Positions 34,176-45,300 of a DNA stretch of 64,000 nt are shown here, piece by piece. Each line of letters opens with the position of its first letter. Positions within the stretch are counted from its first letter, which is position 1. The stretch lies in assembly GCA_025738555.1 (NCBI GenBank), contig JAOVFP010000002.1, positions 2,790,001-2,854,000 of the forward strand, written 5' to 3'. This stretch comes from Cyathus striatus. Lineage: Eukaryota; Basidiomycota; Agaricomycetes; Agaricales; Nidulariaceae. Under the pieces are notes generated by a model. That model was given only the letters and a program-made list of their open reading frames with translations, was not told the DNA's origin and did no database searches. The translations under genes were made by a program, and so were the position numbers.

Positions 34176-35902
34176 AGGACTTTACACTCGCCCCCTGTTA
34201 CACGTGGAATACACATGAATTCCACCTGTTCATATGTACTTCACATGTACTTCATATGTACTACACTCCACCTCAAATGTATTCAAATCAGCAAATTTCT
34301 ATTCAAATTTGCGAATTTTGTACACATGAAGTACACATGCAGTGCACATGTAGGGGTGAAATATCAAAATTCCACATGGAATTGCAAAGTGAAGTTCACA
34401 AGGAATACATATGAACTAGTTACACTTGTACACTACACATTGTAGTTACTTATAATACACTTACTCACCACTACCACAATAAAAATGAATGTTTTAGCAT
34501 AATGACACAAAGGATTGTCACAATGTCACACTTGTAGTTATGACACTTTTCCCACAGTCATCACATTGTTACACTTGTCTCACCATGTCACAGTTGTCAC
34601 ACACTGTGACAGGGAACAAATGTGATAGCTACAATAAGTGTGACAACTGTGACAACTGCAACATGGTGGGATGACTGTGACATGACAGGACATGTGTGAC
34701 ACTGCATTACATGTGACAAATGTGTATTGAGTGTGATAAGTATGTGTTAAGTGTGACAAGTGTGCATTGAGTGTAACACTGTATTGACACTATGTATTGA
34801 GTGTGACACCATGTGTTGAGTGTAACATGATGCATCAAGTGTGACACCATATGTTGAGTGTGTTAAGTGTGTCAAGTGTGACACTGTGTGTCAAGTGTGA
34901 CACTGTGTGTCAAGTGTGACACTGTGTGTCAAGTGTGACACTGTGTGTCAAGTGTGACACTGTGTGTCAAGTGTGACACTGTGTGTCAAGTGTGACACTG
35001 TGTGTCAAGTGTGACACTGTGTGTCAAGTGTGACACTGTGTGTCAAGTGTGACACTGTGTGTCAAGTGTGACACTGTGTGTCAAGTGTGACACTGTGTGT
35101 CAAGTGTGACACTGTGTGTCAAGTGTGACACTGTGTGTCAAGTGTGACACTGTGTGTCAAGTGTGACACTGTGTGTCAAGTGTGACACTGTGTGTCAAGT
35201 GTGACACTGTGTGTCAAGTGTGACACTGTGTGTCAAGTGTGATAACATGTGACACTGATACTGTGGGACAAGTGTGACAAGACACTGTGTATCAAGTGTG
35301 ACACCATGCATCAAGTGTGACACTGTGCATCAAGTGTGACACCATGCATCAAGTGTGACACCATGCATCAAGCATGACACCATGCATCAAGTGTGACATG
35401 GTGGGATGACTGTAACATAAGGGACAAGTGTGACACTGTGACAAGTGTGATAACATGTGACACTGATACTGTGGGACAAGTGTGACAACTGCAATGGCAG
35501 GAACAGGGAGGAACATCCACATGGAGAGTGAGAATAGCAAGGAGTGACATGCATGGAGAGTGGGAACAGGGGGTAATAATGTGCATGGAGAGTGGGAAAG
35601 GTGAGAAACAACAAGCATGGAGGGTGGGTATGGCAGGACAACAACAAGCACTCCATGTGTAGTCCACATGGAATCCACTTAGAAAAGTACACATGAAGTA
35701 CATCTTAAGTACACCTTTCAACTGTTATTTTCATCAAGTTATAAGAAAGGTGGAATCCATGTGTACTTCACATGGTTCCATGTGAATTACACATGGAAAA
35801 TGTGTACTTTTTTCCAGATATGTGGATTCCATGTGGACTTCACATGGAAATGTGTACTACACATGGAGTACATGTGTATAGGTGGGTGTGTGGAAAGTAC
35901 TG
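34176..35902. mobile_element. Non-autonomous DNA element carrying a satellite array, about 1.73 kb
   Basis: CTAAATTTG occurs on both sides (34167-34175 and 35903-35911), and removing one copy plus the insert rejoins the LINE reading DTKF-APTEIS. Ends form imperfect inverted repeats: AGGACTTTACACTCGCC on the left and AGTACTTTCCACACACC read from the right on the minus strand (roughly 15 of 21 bases). Both ends are crowded with ACATG/CATGT motifs (34200-34400 and 35640-35880). The 8-9 base duplication suggests an hAT-like origin. No coding sequence. Confidence 0.65.
34871..35241. repeat. 19-bp satellite array, about 19.5 near-identical copies
   Basis: Unit ACACTGTGTGTCAAGTGTG repeated without visible change. 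Both flanks (34560-34870 and 35242-35470) hold degenerate relatives such as TCAAGTGTGACACCATGCA, so the array appears to have expanded from within older repeats. Confidence 0.9.
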
Positions 35903-35911
35903 CTAAATTTG

Positions 35912-37728
35912 CACCTACAGAAATCTCCCCCTCCATGAAACTTGCAATGCCTTTCTGGTTCCACTTAGCCAAAATTGAGGGGAAAAATAAAGTATACAAT
36001 GACAAATATGGCACATGCCAGCTCAAAAACCATGAATTCTGGTCCACAGGAGACCTGGCTACCCATGCAAGAAAAAACTGGGCCACTGGACATATAAATG
36101 AAAAAAACTGCACTTGTACCCACTGTGTGGAAGACAGACATATAGGATGCACTGACCCCATCCAATGCCGAGCAAATGCCAACAGGAAACTTAACTCTCT
36201 ATGCCCTGAATGGAACCCACTATACAAATTAAGATTCCACCCCCCAAAACTAATTTTTCCCCCTGGCTATGAGCTACCTACTGACTTCCTACAAACCTCC
36301 CCCATCTCTCATCCTGACAACCCCCTGCAACACATCTGTGTATTCTCCTCCATTGACAGCATCACCCCACCCCACCAGCGCACCATTACACCTCACACAC
36401 CCTGGACTGCTGACACTGTAACTATATACACTGATGGATCCTGTGATGCAAATGGGACTGCAAGTGCATCTGCAGGTAGTGGACTCTGGTATGCAGAAGC
36501 ACACCCCAATAATACAGCAATACATCTCCCCCATGCCCTAGCCACCAACAATGCAACTGAGCTAGCTGCAATTCTTATTAGCATCCAACAAAACATAAAC
36601 ACAAAAATTATAAAGATTATTAGTGATTCCCAATACTGCATTGATGGCCTTGTTACTCACTTACAACACTGGGCTGACCAGGGCTTCATCGAAATCAAAA
36701 ATGCTGCCATCCTCTGTACACTATATGTCACACTTATCACTTCACCAAATATTATACTCCTACAAAAAGTCAAAGGTCATAGTGGAAATGTTGGGAATGA
36801 AGGAGCTGATTGACTAGCAGCTGAAGAAGCACAAAAACCCCAACCAGACCAACTAGACCTTTCAAAGGGTGAATGGGCCAAATCCCTTGGGGCCAAATTG
36901 TCCTGCATGACTCAATCAAAACTCTACAAGGAAATTAAGAATCGCAAGACAACCAAGAAACAAGTTGCATCACAACTTAATATTGACACCACTTCTCATG
37001 CAATCGAAATGAACACAGGCTTATGCCCCACTCCAGAAACCATCTGGAAGTCCATACTACATGGAACTACTCTAACCAAAAAAGTCAAAACCTTCCTGTG
37101 GAAAACACTCCATAACTCCCATAAAATAGGCTCATTCTGGGAACACACCCCACTAAAAGACCAATACATGCCCTGCACACAATGTAATGTAGAAGTGGAA
37201 GACATTACACATATTCTATTCAACTGCCAAGTCTTTGGCCAAGATACCATCTGGAAACTTGCACAAGCAACATGGCAATCCACAAACTTACCTTGGCCTC
37301 CTATATCATTGGGCCTAGTCATGGGCATATCACTTGCAGAAATCAAATCAGAAGAAAATGAACTTCTTAAAGCACCCACCCGCCTCTTCCATATCATAGT
37401 CTCTGAAGCAGTCTACCTCATCTGGAAACTCTGATGTGAATGGTGCATTGGGGAAGAAACCAACCCCCTAAAAATCCACACACCTATGGAAATAGAATCC
37501 AGGTGGATAAAAATGATCAATACCAGAATAAACCATGACAAAATACTTACTGATAGCCATGCTTATGGGACATGAGCCCTCAAGTGCAACATTATCAAAA
37601 ATACCTGGCAACAGATCCTCAATGTCAACAATCTCATTGACACCCTACCAGACAAATGGCTATCAAAATCAGGGGTTTTAGTGGGTATTAAGGAGCTCAC
37701 ATATTATCACAGGGAACAACCCAGATAA
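35912..37728 (+). pseudogene. LINE ORF2, RNase H and zinc-binding C-terminus
   Basis: Resumes as APTEISPSMKLAMPFW. RNase H near 36420-36800: TIYTDGSCDANG, ATNNATELAAIL, IISDSQYCIDGL and VKGHSGNVGNEGAD supply the D-E-D-(H/D) pattern. Then a reverse-transcriptase-associated zinc-binding part near 37060-37250: VKTFLWKTLHNS, HTPLKDQYMPCTQCNVEVED, ITHILFNCQVF. TGA stops at about 36811 (GAD-stop-LAAEEA), 37432 and 37574; the final stop is TAA 37726-37728. Apart from the TGA stops the frame is intact. Confidence 0.8.
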
Positions 37729-37985
37729 CACTAGGTGCCTGATGCACCCCCTATAACACTAGCCATTCCCCACTCCTAGAGTCCCACACTGTTCCTCACA
37801 GAACATGTGTAAATGCATTTCCTCTGGAGTGGAGCCTTATTTTAACTTCACAGGCCAACTCTGCACCAATAGCTGGCAACCTGCTTAGCAAACTGCTAAG
37901 CACTAGCCTTTAAGCTCCACAAAAAATAAAAAATAAAAAAAATAAGGAAACACTGCTCAGTGGTGTTGGTTACTTGGGGCTAGGG
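37729..37985. other. LINE 3' untranslated region
   Basis: No gene. Ends in an A-rich run (37920-37945) typical of a LINE tail; the hAT element begins just after. Confidence 0.45.
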
Positions 37986-38120
37986 AATGGCACAGGTAAC
38001 CCATGGGTATCCCAGCAGCTACCCGGACCCATACCCGCCATAACCCATACCCAGTCTTGCGGGTATGGGTTTCAGCGGGTATGGTGGGTAGCGGGTAACC
38101 CATGATAACCCATGGGTTTT

Positions 38121-38780
38121 ATAACGTAATTACTCTAAAATACAATAGATTTAATATGTATATTTAAAGAAAGATATACACATGGCTCAAAATCTCGAAA
38201 CCTAGAACACAATTAAAACACAACTTCACACTCAAGTCCAGCCCACTCCTACTCATCGTATCAACATTTTCTCAAACCGAGAAGGCTGCTGTTCACTCGG
38301 GAAGTAAACTGTGAAGACGACATTGAAGGCGTAGGCGTATGTTTGAATCCGAACAGAGAAGAGATAGGTCGCGTGCGTCTGGGCATGGAGGAAGTGGCGA
38401 TTTTACAGGTTGATTGCAGCATGGCGGAATGGGGAAACGGCAGCGTGGTAGGAGAAACGAGGCAGGCGCATGCAACTTGGCCCTGGCGGTGGCAACGATG
38501 TATGTGGTACAGTACGTGCCGTTCTTACATATACATTAATTGCGCCGGTACCGTGCCCTCCACACTCCCCCCAGCCATTCCAACCAGTACCCCGCACGCA
38601 GAACCTTCAGCCGATGCACAACGAAGGGCCGATGTCAGGCGGTGGAGCGGTAATTCTAGTGGATAAAATTAGCGTTGAGAAGATACTGAAGGTGAAAATA
38701 AAGGCAGGAGGGGACGGGAAGGAACGATAAAGAAGGGGAAACGTACCCTAGTATGGAGAGTCCACGTCATCCCATTCCAG
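38121..38780. other. Unassigned interior of the hAT element
   Basis: No coding sequence supported in either direction, apart from short frames without recognisable features. Confidence 0.35.
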
Positions 38781-38822
38781 TTGTCAAATGCGTAGGTAAA
38801 GACGAGGCAAAGAAAAGCATAC

Positions 38823-39452
38823 ATGTCTGAGGTGGAGCCAGAGCTAGCGTCGTTGAGGACCTTAACAGCGATGAGGTTGGCCTTCTTGGCGACACCGTAC
38901 CGGGTCCCAGCAGCGGTACCGCTGCAATGTAACTGTGAGATACAAGAATTGGCTGTAATGGAGGAGAGAAGAGACATACGCGCAGTGAGTTCCATGGCCG
39001 TTACCGTCAGAAGCGGCATATCCACCGAAGCTGGTTCCCCAGGAGGCTCTGCCGCCAAAGTCGGACTGCAATCAAGCTATCGTCAAAAAGCTGCTTATCG
39101 AGGGTAAGAATAAGGGGCTTACGTGGGAGGTGTAGATACCAGTGTTGACGACATAGATATCAACGCCAGATCCTGCGGAGCTGTCGTAGGTGTAGGTGTA
39201 GGTAAGGTCGCTACAGAACGCGTTAGCAGAGAAAAAGGATAAGAGGGAATAGAACGTGTACCTGGTACTGGTGCTGGAGAACTTGGCATCCTGGCTGATG
39301 CGCTGGAGACCCCATGGAGCATTGGTTCAGGTGGTCATGGTATGCATGATACCATCCTCAACGGCTGTGGAACGATGCAGTGGAAAGGCATCGTCGACTT
39401 TACCGAACAATGGGTAATCGCCTTCTCGATGAGCGACACTGTAGAAAGCAGA
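38823..39452 (-). pseudogene. Subtilisin-like serine protease gene fragment
   Basis: Minus-strand exons read: propeptide end (VEDGIMHTMTT, then a TGA), APWGLQRISQDAKFSSTST, then LTYTYTYDSSAGSGVDIYVV-NTGIYTSH. The next exons are SDFGGRASWGTSFGGYAASD-GNGHGTHCA and GTAAGTRYGVAKKANLIAVK-VLNDASSGSTSDM. These are the Asp and His parts of a proteinase K-like S8 protease. Introns are still present between them, so it was copied as DNA, not from mRNA. The catalytic Asp position reads Asn (YVVNTGI where the family has DTG), there is an in-frame stop, and the Ser-containing half is missing. It therefore cannot be active. Confidence 0.75.
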
Positions 39453-39675
39453 CGGTCAGCCTAACGATTAACTAGAAGGGAATAACCTACCTCGAATAGG
39501 GCGGAGCCTAACCAAGCACTTCAAACGATGTCCCAGCACACTTATTTTCAACTGGAGCTAAATATCTGCAGGAAAACGGGTGATCTGGAAGTGGAAGTGA
39601 ACCGAGAAACACGTTGCATTGAAATGGAACACGACATGATGCAGTAGTAGGGTATAGTACTGGTAACTGAGGTGC

Positions 39676-42600
39676 TTACAGAATGATACGATCCCACCCA
39701 TCCTGTAGCTCATCCTCGTCCTCCCCCACCTCAACCTCAGGCATCTTCGAAATTGCTTCGACATCGGAGTCGTTAACGTATCCGCCAATACTCCAGTTGC
39801 CAACACACAAGACAGCACGTGTTGACTGCACTGAAAGGCGGCTACGGATATGCGAGAGTATCAGTCGCCCACGGCTAAACACACGTTCCACATCAACGGA
39901 CGTCGCTTATGGAAACAAATCAGTAAGAGGAGCTAACAAAAGTATGAGAAAGACATACAAGGAATACTAAGGTAATCCAATGCCATCCTTGACAGGCAAG
40001 GGTACATCGAACGGCGCTCCCACCACCACAGAAGAACGTCGTCGACCTCTTCAACATCAGTTGAAAGGTAACGATCGATTTCGTCACGAACATCATTAGA
40101 TATCGGTTTGAGCGGCTTCAGAATGGTGTCAAAAACGTTTACCTTCTTGCCTTGTAACTTTATGAACGGTGTTAGTAGATACCAAATGGTGAAAACAAAT
40201 ATAAAGTACACACAGGCTGGGCAGTAGTAGTAGCCTTGACTGGCACATCAGCGGTGGTAGCATTTCTATAATGCAGCTGAAACTGTGTACGAAGAACCTC
40301 TTCAGCGGTGCTGATCCATGTGTCTTGCCAATCAGCATTCTTAAAGTACTGCATTTTGTACTGCGGGTGAAGAACTAGATAAATGTGAGAATGACAGAAA
40401 TATAGACCAAGTTTTAAATGTACTCATTGCAATGCGGTATGTTTCTGAGTCGTCCGTTCGTGAGTAGTACCGATTTAACGTCTTCTTTGCGAGACCGGCG
40501 GCGGCGTGGATGGATGCTGGAAGGTCCGGTTCGATAGTGGCATTGGTGAGGTGGTCGTTGATATGATCCATTGCTGGGATTACATGGGCGAGGCTGGGTG
40601 TTGAACGAGAGAAGAATAGTGTTGCATCTTTCAGAACCTAGTTAATATTAATACTGAGGTTAGTAATAGAGTTCACTGTTATATAAGTGATCCGCGGGAC
40701 AGCTCAAATGCTCACCTCTAATATCTTACAAAGATTTTCAACTGTCTTCCACTCGTGTATCCTCAGCTCGTAACGATCCCTCAGACCATTTGCCTCGTCA
40801 CTTGTAAACCGCTTATATGCCTTCTTGTATTGGAGAATGAACTGCAACATATCGTAAGTCGAATTCCACCTCGTTCGAACATCACGAGGAATCATCCTAG
40901 TCTCCAGGCCTAGCTCTTCAACACAGGTAATCCATGTGGGGAGGAGCTTTGTTGGTGAATTAATGGTCTTAAATGCGACTTTTCGGATCTTAAACATGAA
41001 GGTAAGTTACGCATATCACAAGAATTGGTCCATTTAACCTACCTTTGAGAGTAGCAGTGTCACCGGGCGGAGACTGCTCTCCATGACATTACATTCAGCC
41101 TCATCCAATGCCGCCATTTCGTCAACATATCCATCTAAGTTGTCGGCATCACTTGCTTCGGCCTCCGGTTCTACTGTAATATCGCTAGGCCTCTCCATGT
41201 CGTCATCAGAATCTAAGCTGTCGAGGTCGTTGTTCTGGGATGTTGCTTTCTTTCGGACATCAAATTGTCTCACGAATGACTGCGCTATCAGGTTGTTAAC
41301 ATGAAGAAAGCAGCGCGTATGATTAACCCTCGAGAACAAGTTCAATAACATCTCATCAAGCCTAGCAATCATGGTATCGTTGTTGGATGCGTTATCGCAG
41401 GTTATGCTGAGGACCTAGGTACACTGTTTTTATCTCCTTATTATGGATGCCAGGTAATCATTACTAACCTTATCCGATAGGCCAAAGTCAGCTAGTACTC
41501 GAGCAAATTCTTCTGCGAGATTTTCACTGGTATGTGACCTTGGTACTTCAACAATATCAAGAATGAGTGATATCGGCTTTCCATCATGCTCAAAATGAAC
41601 CATAAACGCAACAATAGGTCGATGATTTGGTGAGGTCCAGCCGTCTGTTGCATAATGAAGCCTTCCGTCATAGTCCTAATGAATGTTTAGCATAGATAGA
41701 AGTGGGAAGTCTCCTGAGTCGTGATCCACGTACCTGTAACATCTTTGCTATCTGACTGCGTGTCCATACAAAAACCTTTTGAACATCCCGGGATACTGTA
41801 CTTGGTGAAGGAATATAGTATCCAGGCCGACCTGTTTTCATCAGGCTTTGGAAGCCTCGATCCTCGACAATGCTGAATGGCCGCACACTCTCAGTAACCC
41901 AGCGGACAATTTCGGCACTGTAGGGATGTTAGTAACGATTTTCTGGGATGTTATGACATCGTACCGTGACTCTGCTCGGGTATGTTGCCTATGTGAGTAA
42001 GTTACCTTCTTCTCTCCCTTAATACGGAAGGCTGCTGCTATTGAACCATCCTTAGATTGTGCTAAAACCTCGCATGCTCCCTCTGCGTTCTTCATTCCCA
42101 TTGCCAATTGGCATACATCGGTACCCCAACACACTCTTGAATGCTTATGTAAGTTACCTGTCGACCCAGCATCCTTTTTATCCAAGTAACGCTTAATTGC
42201 TTTTCTACAGTTCTTCGCGAAACAATGGAACTCATGGTATCGACGTCCCTGGGCATCATAACCGATGGTGGGAACTGGATGCCAAAGGGCATAGATTGGT
42301 GAGTTCCAATCACGCATTAAACGCTCTAAAATTAAAATCAATGATAAGCTCTCATGTAGATCAATACTACCTACTTAGCTCATCCTCGGCAGTCTCTTCA
42401 ACATCCTTCGTGCCGCTTTTACCATCGGCTGCATCACTGTCATCAGAATCGCTGTCTGAAAGTTCAAATACTGGGGCCGGTGCTTCTATAATGATTGTCT
42501 CCATTGGTGTAAGTGATGCCTATTGGATGTTTCAGATTATGCCTTCGTCATCAAGTTAGTACTCACATTCTCCGCTGCTGCTGCTAGGGACCGGGGGTCT

Positions 42601-42823
42601 GGGTTAGGATTGTTTGGGACATTCTTGTCACTTGCCATGAACGGCTTCGGCTTCGGCTTCTTGTGAATGAAGGACATCAGTCCTTTTCCCTTCTTCGCCG
42701 GTGGCTGTGACTATAAAAATAAGTTCGTGAACATAGATATAAAAGGAGACATACACTGTTTACACTGTCATCATCAGACTCGACGCGCTTTGTGTTCCGC
42801 TTCCTTGGGATAAGAGACTTCAT
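39676..42823 (-). CDS. hAT-family transposase
   Basis: ATG 42823 (MKSLIPRKRNTKRVESDDDS); stop after DELQDGWDRIIL at 39676. Exons in order: Lys-rich N-terminus (PPAKKGKGLMSFIHKKPKPK), an acidic stretch, and a BED-like zinc finger (EFHCFAKNCRKAI, HKHSRVC). RPFSIVEDRGFQSLMKTGRP and YYIPSPSTVSRDV follow, then the first catalytic Asp in YATDGWTSPNHRP and the second in SITCDNASNND. Later exons give CFLHVNNLIAQSFVRQFD, DVRTRWNSTYDMLQFIL, and the C-terminal dimerisation part with LLWWWERRSMYPCLSRMALD, SVDVERVFSRGRLILSHIRS and LCVGNWS. Several introns of 50-70 bases separate them. No disabling change was seen in these blocks, so it may be active. It could mobilise non-autonomous relatives, though the ends of the 1.9-kb element at 18633 differ from those expected here. 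Confidence 0.8.
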
Positions 42824-42860
42824 AGCCTCAATAGCTATAGCGGGGATTATTGGCACGCGG

Positions 42861-43626
42861 TGTTATATCCATGTCCGGATACATCGTGCCGACGTTCCCA
42901 CGTGACCTTCTAACATACCCGGTCCGTTCCCGGAACGTACCCGCTTCGGGTTTACACTTCCCGACGTTCCCGCCCGGGAACGTACCCGGAACCCGTCGGG
43001 TTTTCTATCGGGTATCCCGGATACGTACTTTCTCTTATGACGGCCTCACCGCGTCATCATTCTATTACTCCTCCCTTCCATTCCTACTTATACGTTTCAT
43101 TATGGCCTTTGTAGATTAGTTCCTTATTCTTCATTCTGAGCGCGTCATTTGCGCCCCTACTCCGCTTTGCCAAGACTTCATTTCCTACTTACTCCTTTGA
43201 CTTGTCCTTTGTATAATACTTCTACATTCGTATCTACAGGTTCCTACTTAGTATAAGTAGTCTTCCAGATGTAATAGGTAGTCTTTAGTATTCGTACCAA
43301 CTCTGTACACTTTCTTCCTACTCTAAGTTCTGAAACCCGCTCCGGGTTTTCCTTCGGGTTTCTCTCCCACTACCTAGTGTAGTGGCGAAGCCTTCTCTTA
43401 TACTCTGGAACGTCTTCCTTGGTTACATATCATCTTCCTCGAAATACGAACCATTCCCTGGGGATATCCAGGCGGCGCAGCACACAAGCTGAAGCCACGG
43501 TTCTTTCCGCACTTCCGCTCTACGTTCCCGCACCCGTACTCACTTCGGGTTTCCGTTATAGTTCTCCCACACCCTCCGGGTGTCTTCGCAACCACTTCTA
43601 AGCAGGAAGAGAATCGGTACGTAACA
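42861..43626 (+). repeat. 5' LTR of Gypsy copy 2
   Basis: 766 bp, TGTTATATCC to GGTACGTAACA. Nearly identical to 49698-50273 where they overlap. Confidence 0.9.
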
Positions 43627-43662
43627 GTATACGAATACTGATACCTTGGATATCTCTTTATC

Positions 43663-45300
43663 ATGGCTCCAACTGGGACTTCGGTTACTCGCACAGCGCA
43701 TACCGCTAGTCATACCAATGCTGTGGGTGCTCGTGCCACCCGTGCAGCTACGAGGCAACAGCCTCCACGGAGTACTTCAGGTTCTCTACCTTCTACACCG
43801 TCTCGGGTTACACCCAGCCCAGCACCACCTCCTAGTGCTACTTTCCTGGGTCCACCCTCGACTTCCGCTCAGCTACTTTCTGTTCCTGCAGCCGGGAACC
43901 TCGGATCTGCTCAGGCTCCTCCGGATGGCACTCCACCGCCATACGGTACAGTCGCAGCAGACCGGGACACTCCCGAGGGTCACGGCTCTGATGGTGGTAC
44001 CATTGGACCGCCACCTCCACCTCCTTCTCAGCCCAATCCTCCGTCTCCACCATCCTCAGACTCAGGGGATGATGGTGATGAGGATGATGTCGACAATCCC
44101 AGGCGCACACCTCTTGCGCGCCACTCCCGGGAAGACCGGCTTGCCGAAGCTCTTTTGAGAGTTGCGGAATCCGCCCGGGGTACATCGGGAACACGTCGGG
44201 AACGCAACGTTCAAAAGCCAGATACTTTTGATGGTTCCAGTGCTGAGAAGTTGGAGCAGTTCATTACTCAATGCCAAATTTACTTCCGGAATAATCCTTC
44301 CCAATACTCGGATGGACACTCCCAAGTCAACTTCGCTCTCGCATATCTTCGGGATACCGCGCTTCAGCTCGTTATGCCGACCCTCTCCAATCCCTATGCT
44401 GATGATGAGTTCCTTCACTCTTGGGAGGTTTTCGTCGTCATGCTAGAGGATAACTTCGGGTTAGCGAACCCGGAAGGGGATGCCGAGAATGATCTGGATG
44501 TCCTCGTTATGAAGGATTCACAGAAACTGTCCAAGTATCTTGTACAGTTCAACAGGCTTGCACAGCGCACCGACTGGGATGATAAGTCCTTATGCCACCG
44601 ACTCTATTCCGGGTTTCCGGGTCGCATTAAGGATGAGATCTCTCATGTTGGGAAACCTACCACAAAGCGCGGGATGATTAAACTAGCTCAAGGGATCGAT
44701 AGTCGGTACTGGGAACGCCAGTCCGAGCGTACGCGGGAATCCCACCAGCCTCGGGGTCCGCGGGTTCCGGATAGCTCTGTTAGAGCTACTACAAACCGCT
44801 CCGCGGTCACCCCGGCGCCTTCCCGCCTCGTTTCGGGTCAATATGCGCCACGTCCGAGTTATCCCCACCGTGCTGGTAGTCACCCACCTCGTTCCTCGCA
44901 GCCTCCCCAACAGCGGAGGCCGGAATTGAATGACAAGGTTGGTCGAGATGGCAAACTTTTGCCACAAGAACGTCAGCGTCGCATGGACAACAATCTATGC
45001 TTGTTCTGCGGTAATCCGGGGCATCGCGCCAAAGAATGTCCCCGCTCTGCCTCTTCCGCGGCTAGAGCCCGGGCATCCGGAATATCCGCTTCGGCTCCTA
45101 CGTCGGCTTCTGCGGGTCCCTCGACCCGCAGGTCCGCGCCTCTTTCCAACCCGGCTTCGGGTTCGAAAAATAGGGAGCGGTCCTCTGGACACCACACAAG
45201 CCGAGGACCGCGTTGTTCCCCCTTGTGCGCAGCCGATGCAGGTAAGACTCAACGCTTCCGCTCTTTCCGACCCCAATGCCCTTCATATTCCACTTTGTAG
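43663..45300 (+). CDS. Gypsy copy 2 gag
   Basis: Open for 545 codons from ATG 43663 (MAPTGTSVTRTAHTASHTNA). It contains the Gag core (FDGSSAEKLEQFITQCQIYF, EDNFGLANPEGDAENDLDVL, SKYLVQFNRLAQRTDWDDKS), then the CCHC knuckle CLFCGNPGHRAKEC near 45000. Here the A run before the gag stop has five A instead of six, so the TAG is out of frame. The protein runs on with NRERSSGHHTSRGPRCSP to a later stop at 45298-45300. The extra 45 or so residues look like a by-product of that indel. Interrupted only by this change, it is the better reference for the family's Gag. Confidence 0.8.
   Translation: MAPTGTSVTRTAHTASHTNAVGARATRAATRQQPPRSTSGSLPSTPSRVTPSPAPPPSATFLGPPSTSAQLLSVPAAGNLGSAQAPPDGTPPPYGTVAADRDTPEGHGSDGGTIGPPPPPPSQPNPPSPPSSDSGDDGDEDDVDNPRRTPLARHSREDRLAEALLRVAESARGTSGTRRERNVQKPDTFDGSSAEKLEQFITQCQIYFRNNPSQYSDGHSQVNFALAYLRDTALQLVMPTLSNPYADDEFLHSWEVFVVMLEDNFGLANPEGDAENDLDVLVMKDSQKLSKYLVQFNRLAQRTDWDDKSLCHRLYSGFPGRIKDEISHVGKPTTKRGMIKLAQGIDSRYWERQSERTRESHQPRGPRVPDSSVRATTNRSAVTPAPSRLVSGQYAPRPSYPHRAGSHPPRSSQPPQQRRPELNDKVGRDGKLLPQERQRRMDNNLCLFCGNPGHRAKECPRSASSAARARASGISASAPTSASAGPSTRRSAPLSNPASGSKNRERSSGHHTSRGPRCSPLCAADAGKTQRFRSFRPQCPSYSTL

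Larger units (their letters stand above)
15894..37985 (+). mobile_element. LINE (non-LTR retrotransposon), old, CpG-poor, interrupted by four insertions
   Basis: ORF1 with a CCHC knuckle, then ORF2 with endonuclease, reverse transcriptase, RNase H and a zinc-binding C-terminal region: this order fits RNase H-bearing LINEs. The frame is held over long stretches, and the internal in-frame stops I counted are all TGA. The element is split by inserts at 18633-20531, about 21788-23130, 25825-33964 and 34176-35902. An A-rich run (aaaaaataaaaaataaaa) near 37920-37945 marks the 3' end region. The exact 5' and 3' ends and target duplication were not found. The long ORF1-ORF2 spacer (17554-21383, minus the 1.9-kb insert) is unusual for a LINE and may hide another insertion. 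Confidence 0.75.
37991..42860 (-). mobile_element. hAT DNA transposon with full transposase gene; far end removed
   Basis: The transposase gene fills 39676-42823. The left boundary is inferred at CACAGGTAACCCATGGGTA (about 37991), followed by many GGGTA/TACCC subterminal motifs to 38120, as in hAT ends. The other end should lie upstream of the transposase ATG, but Gypsy copy 2 starts 38 bases beyond that ATG, and no matching terminal motif is seen after 50273. The target duplication therefore cannot be tested. Between the left end and the transposase lies a piece of a subtilase gene. Confidence 0.65.

Noticed and set aside
34560..35640. Regular repeats suggesting a CRISPR array
   Set aside because: Head-to-tail 19-bp units without unique spacers, in fungal DNA; this is a satellite.
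21384..37728. An alternative genetic code (TGA read as an amino acid) in the LINE
   Set aside because: Several host genes in the window end at TGA, and the LINE's CpG loss explains the TGA codons more simply.
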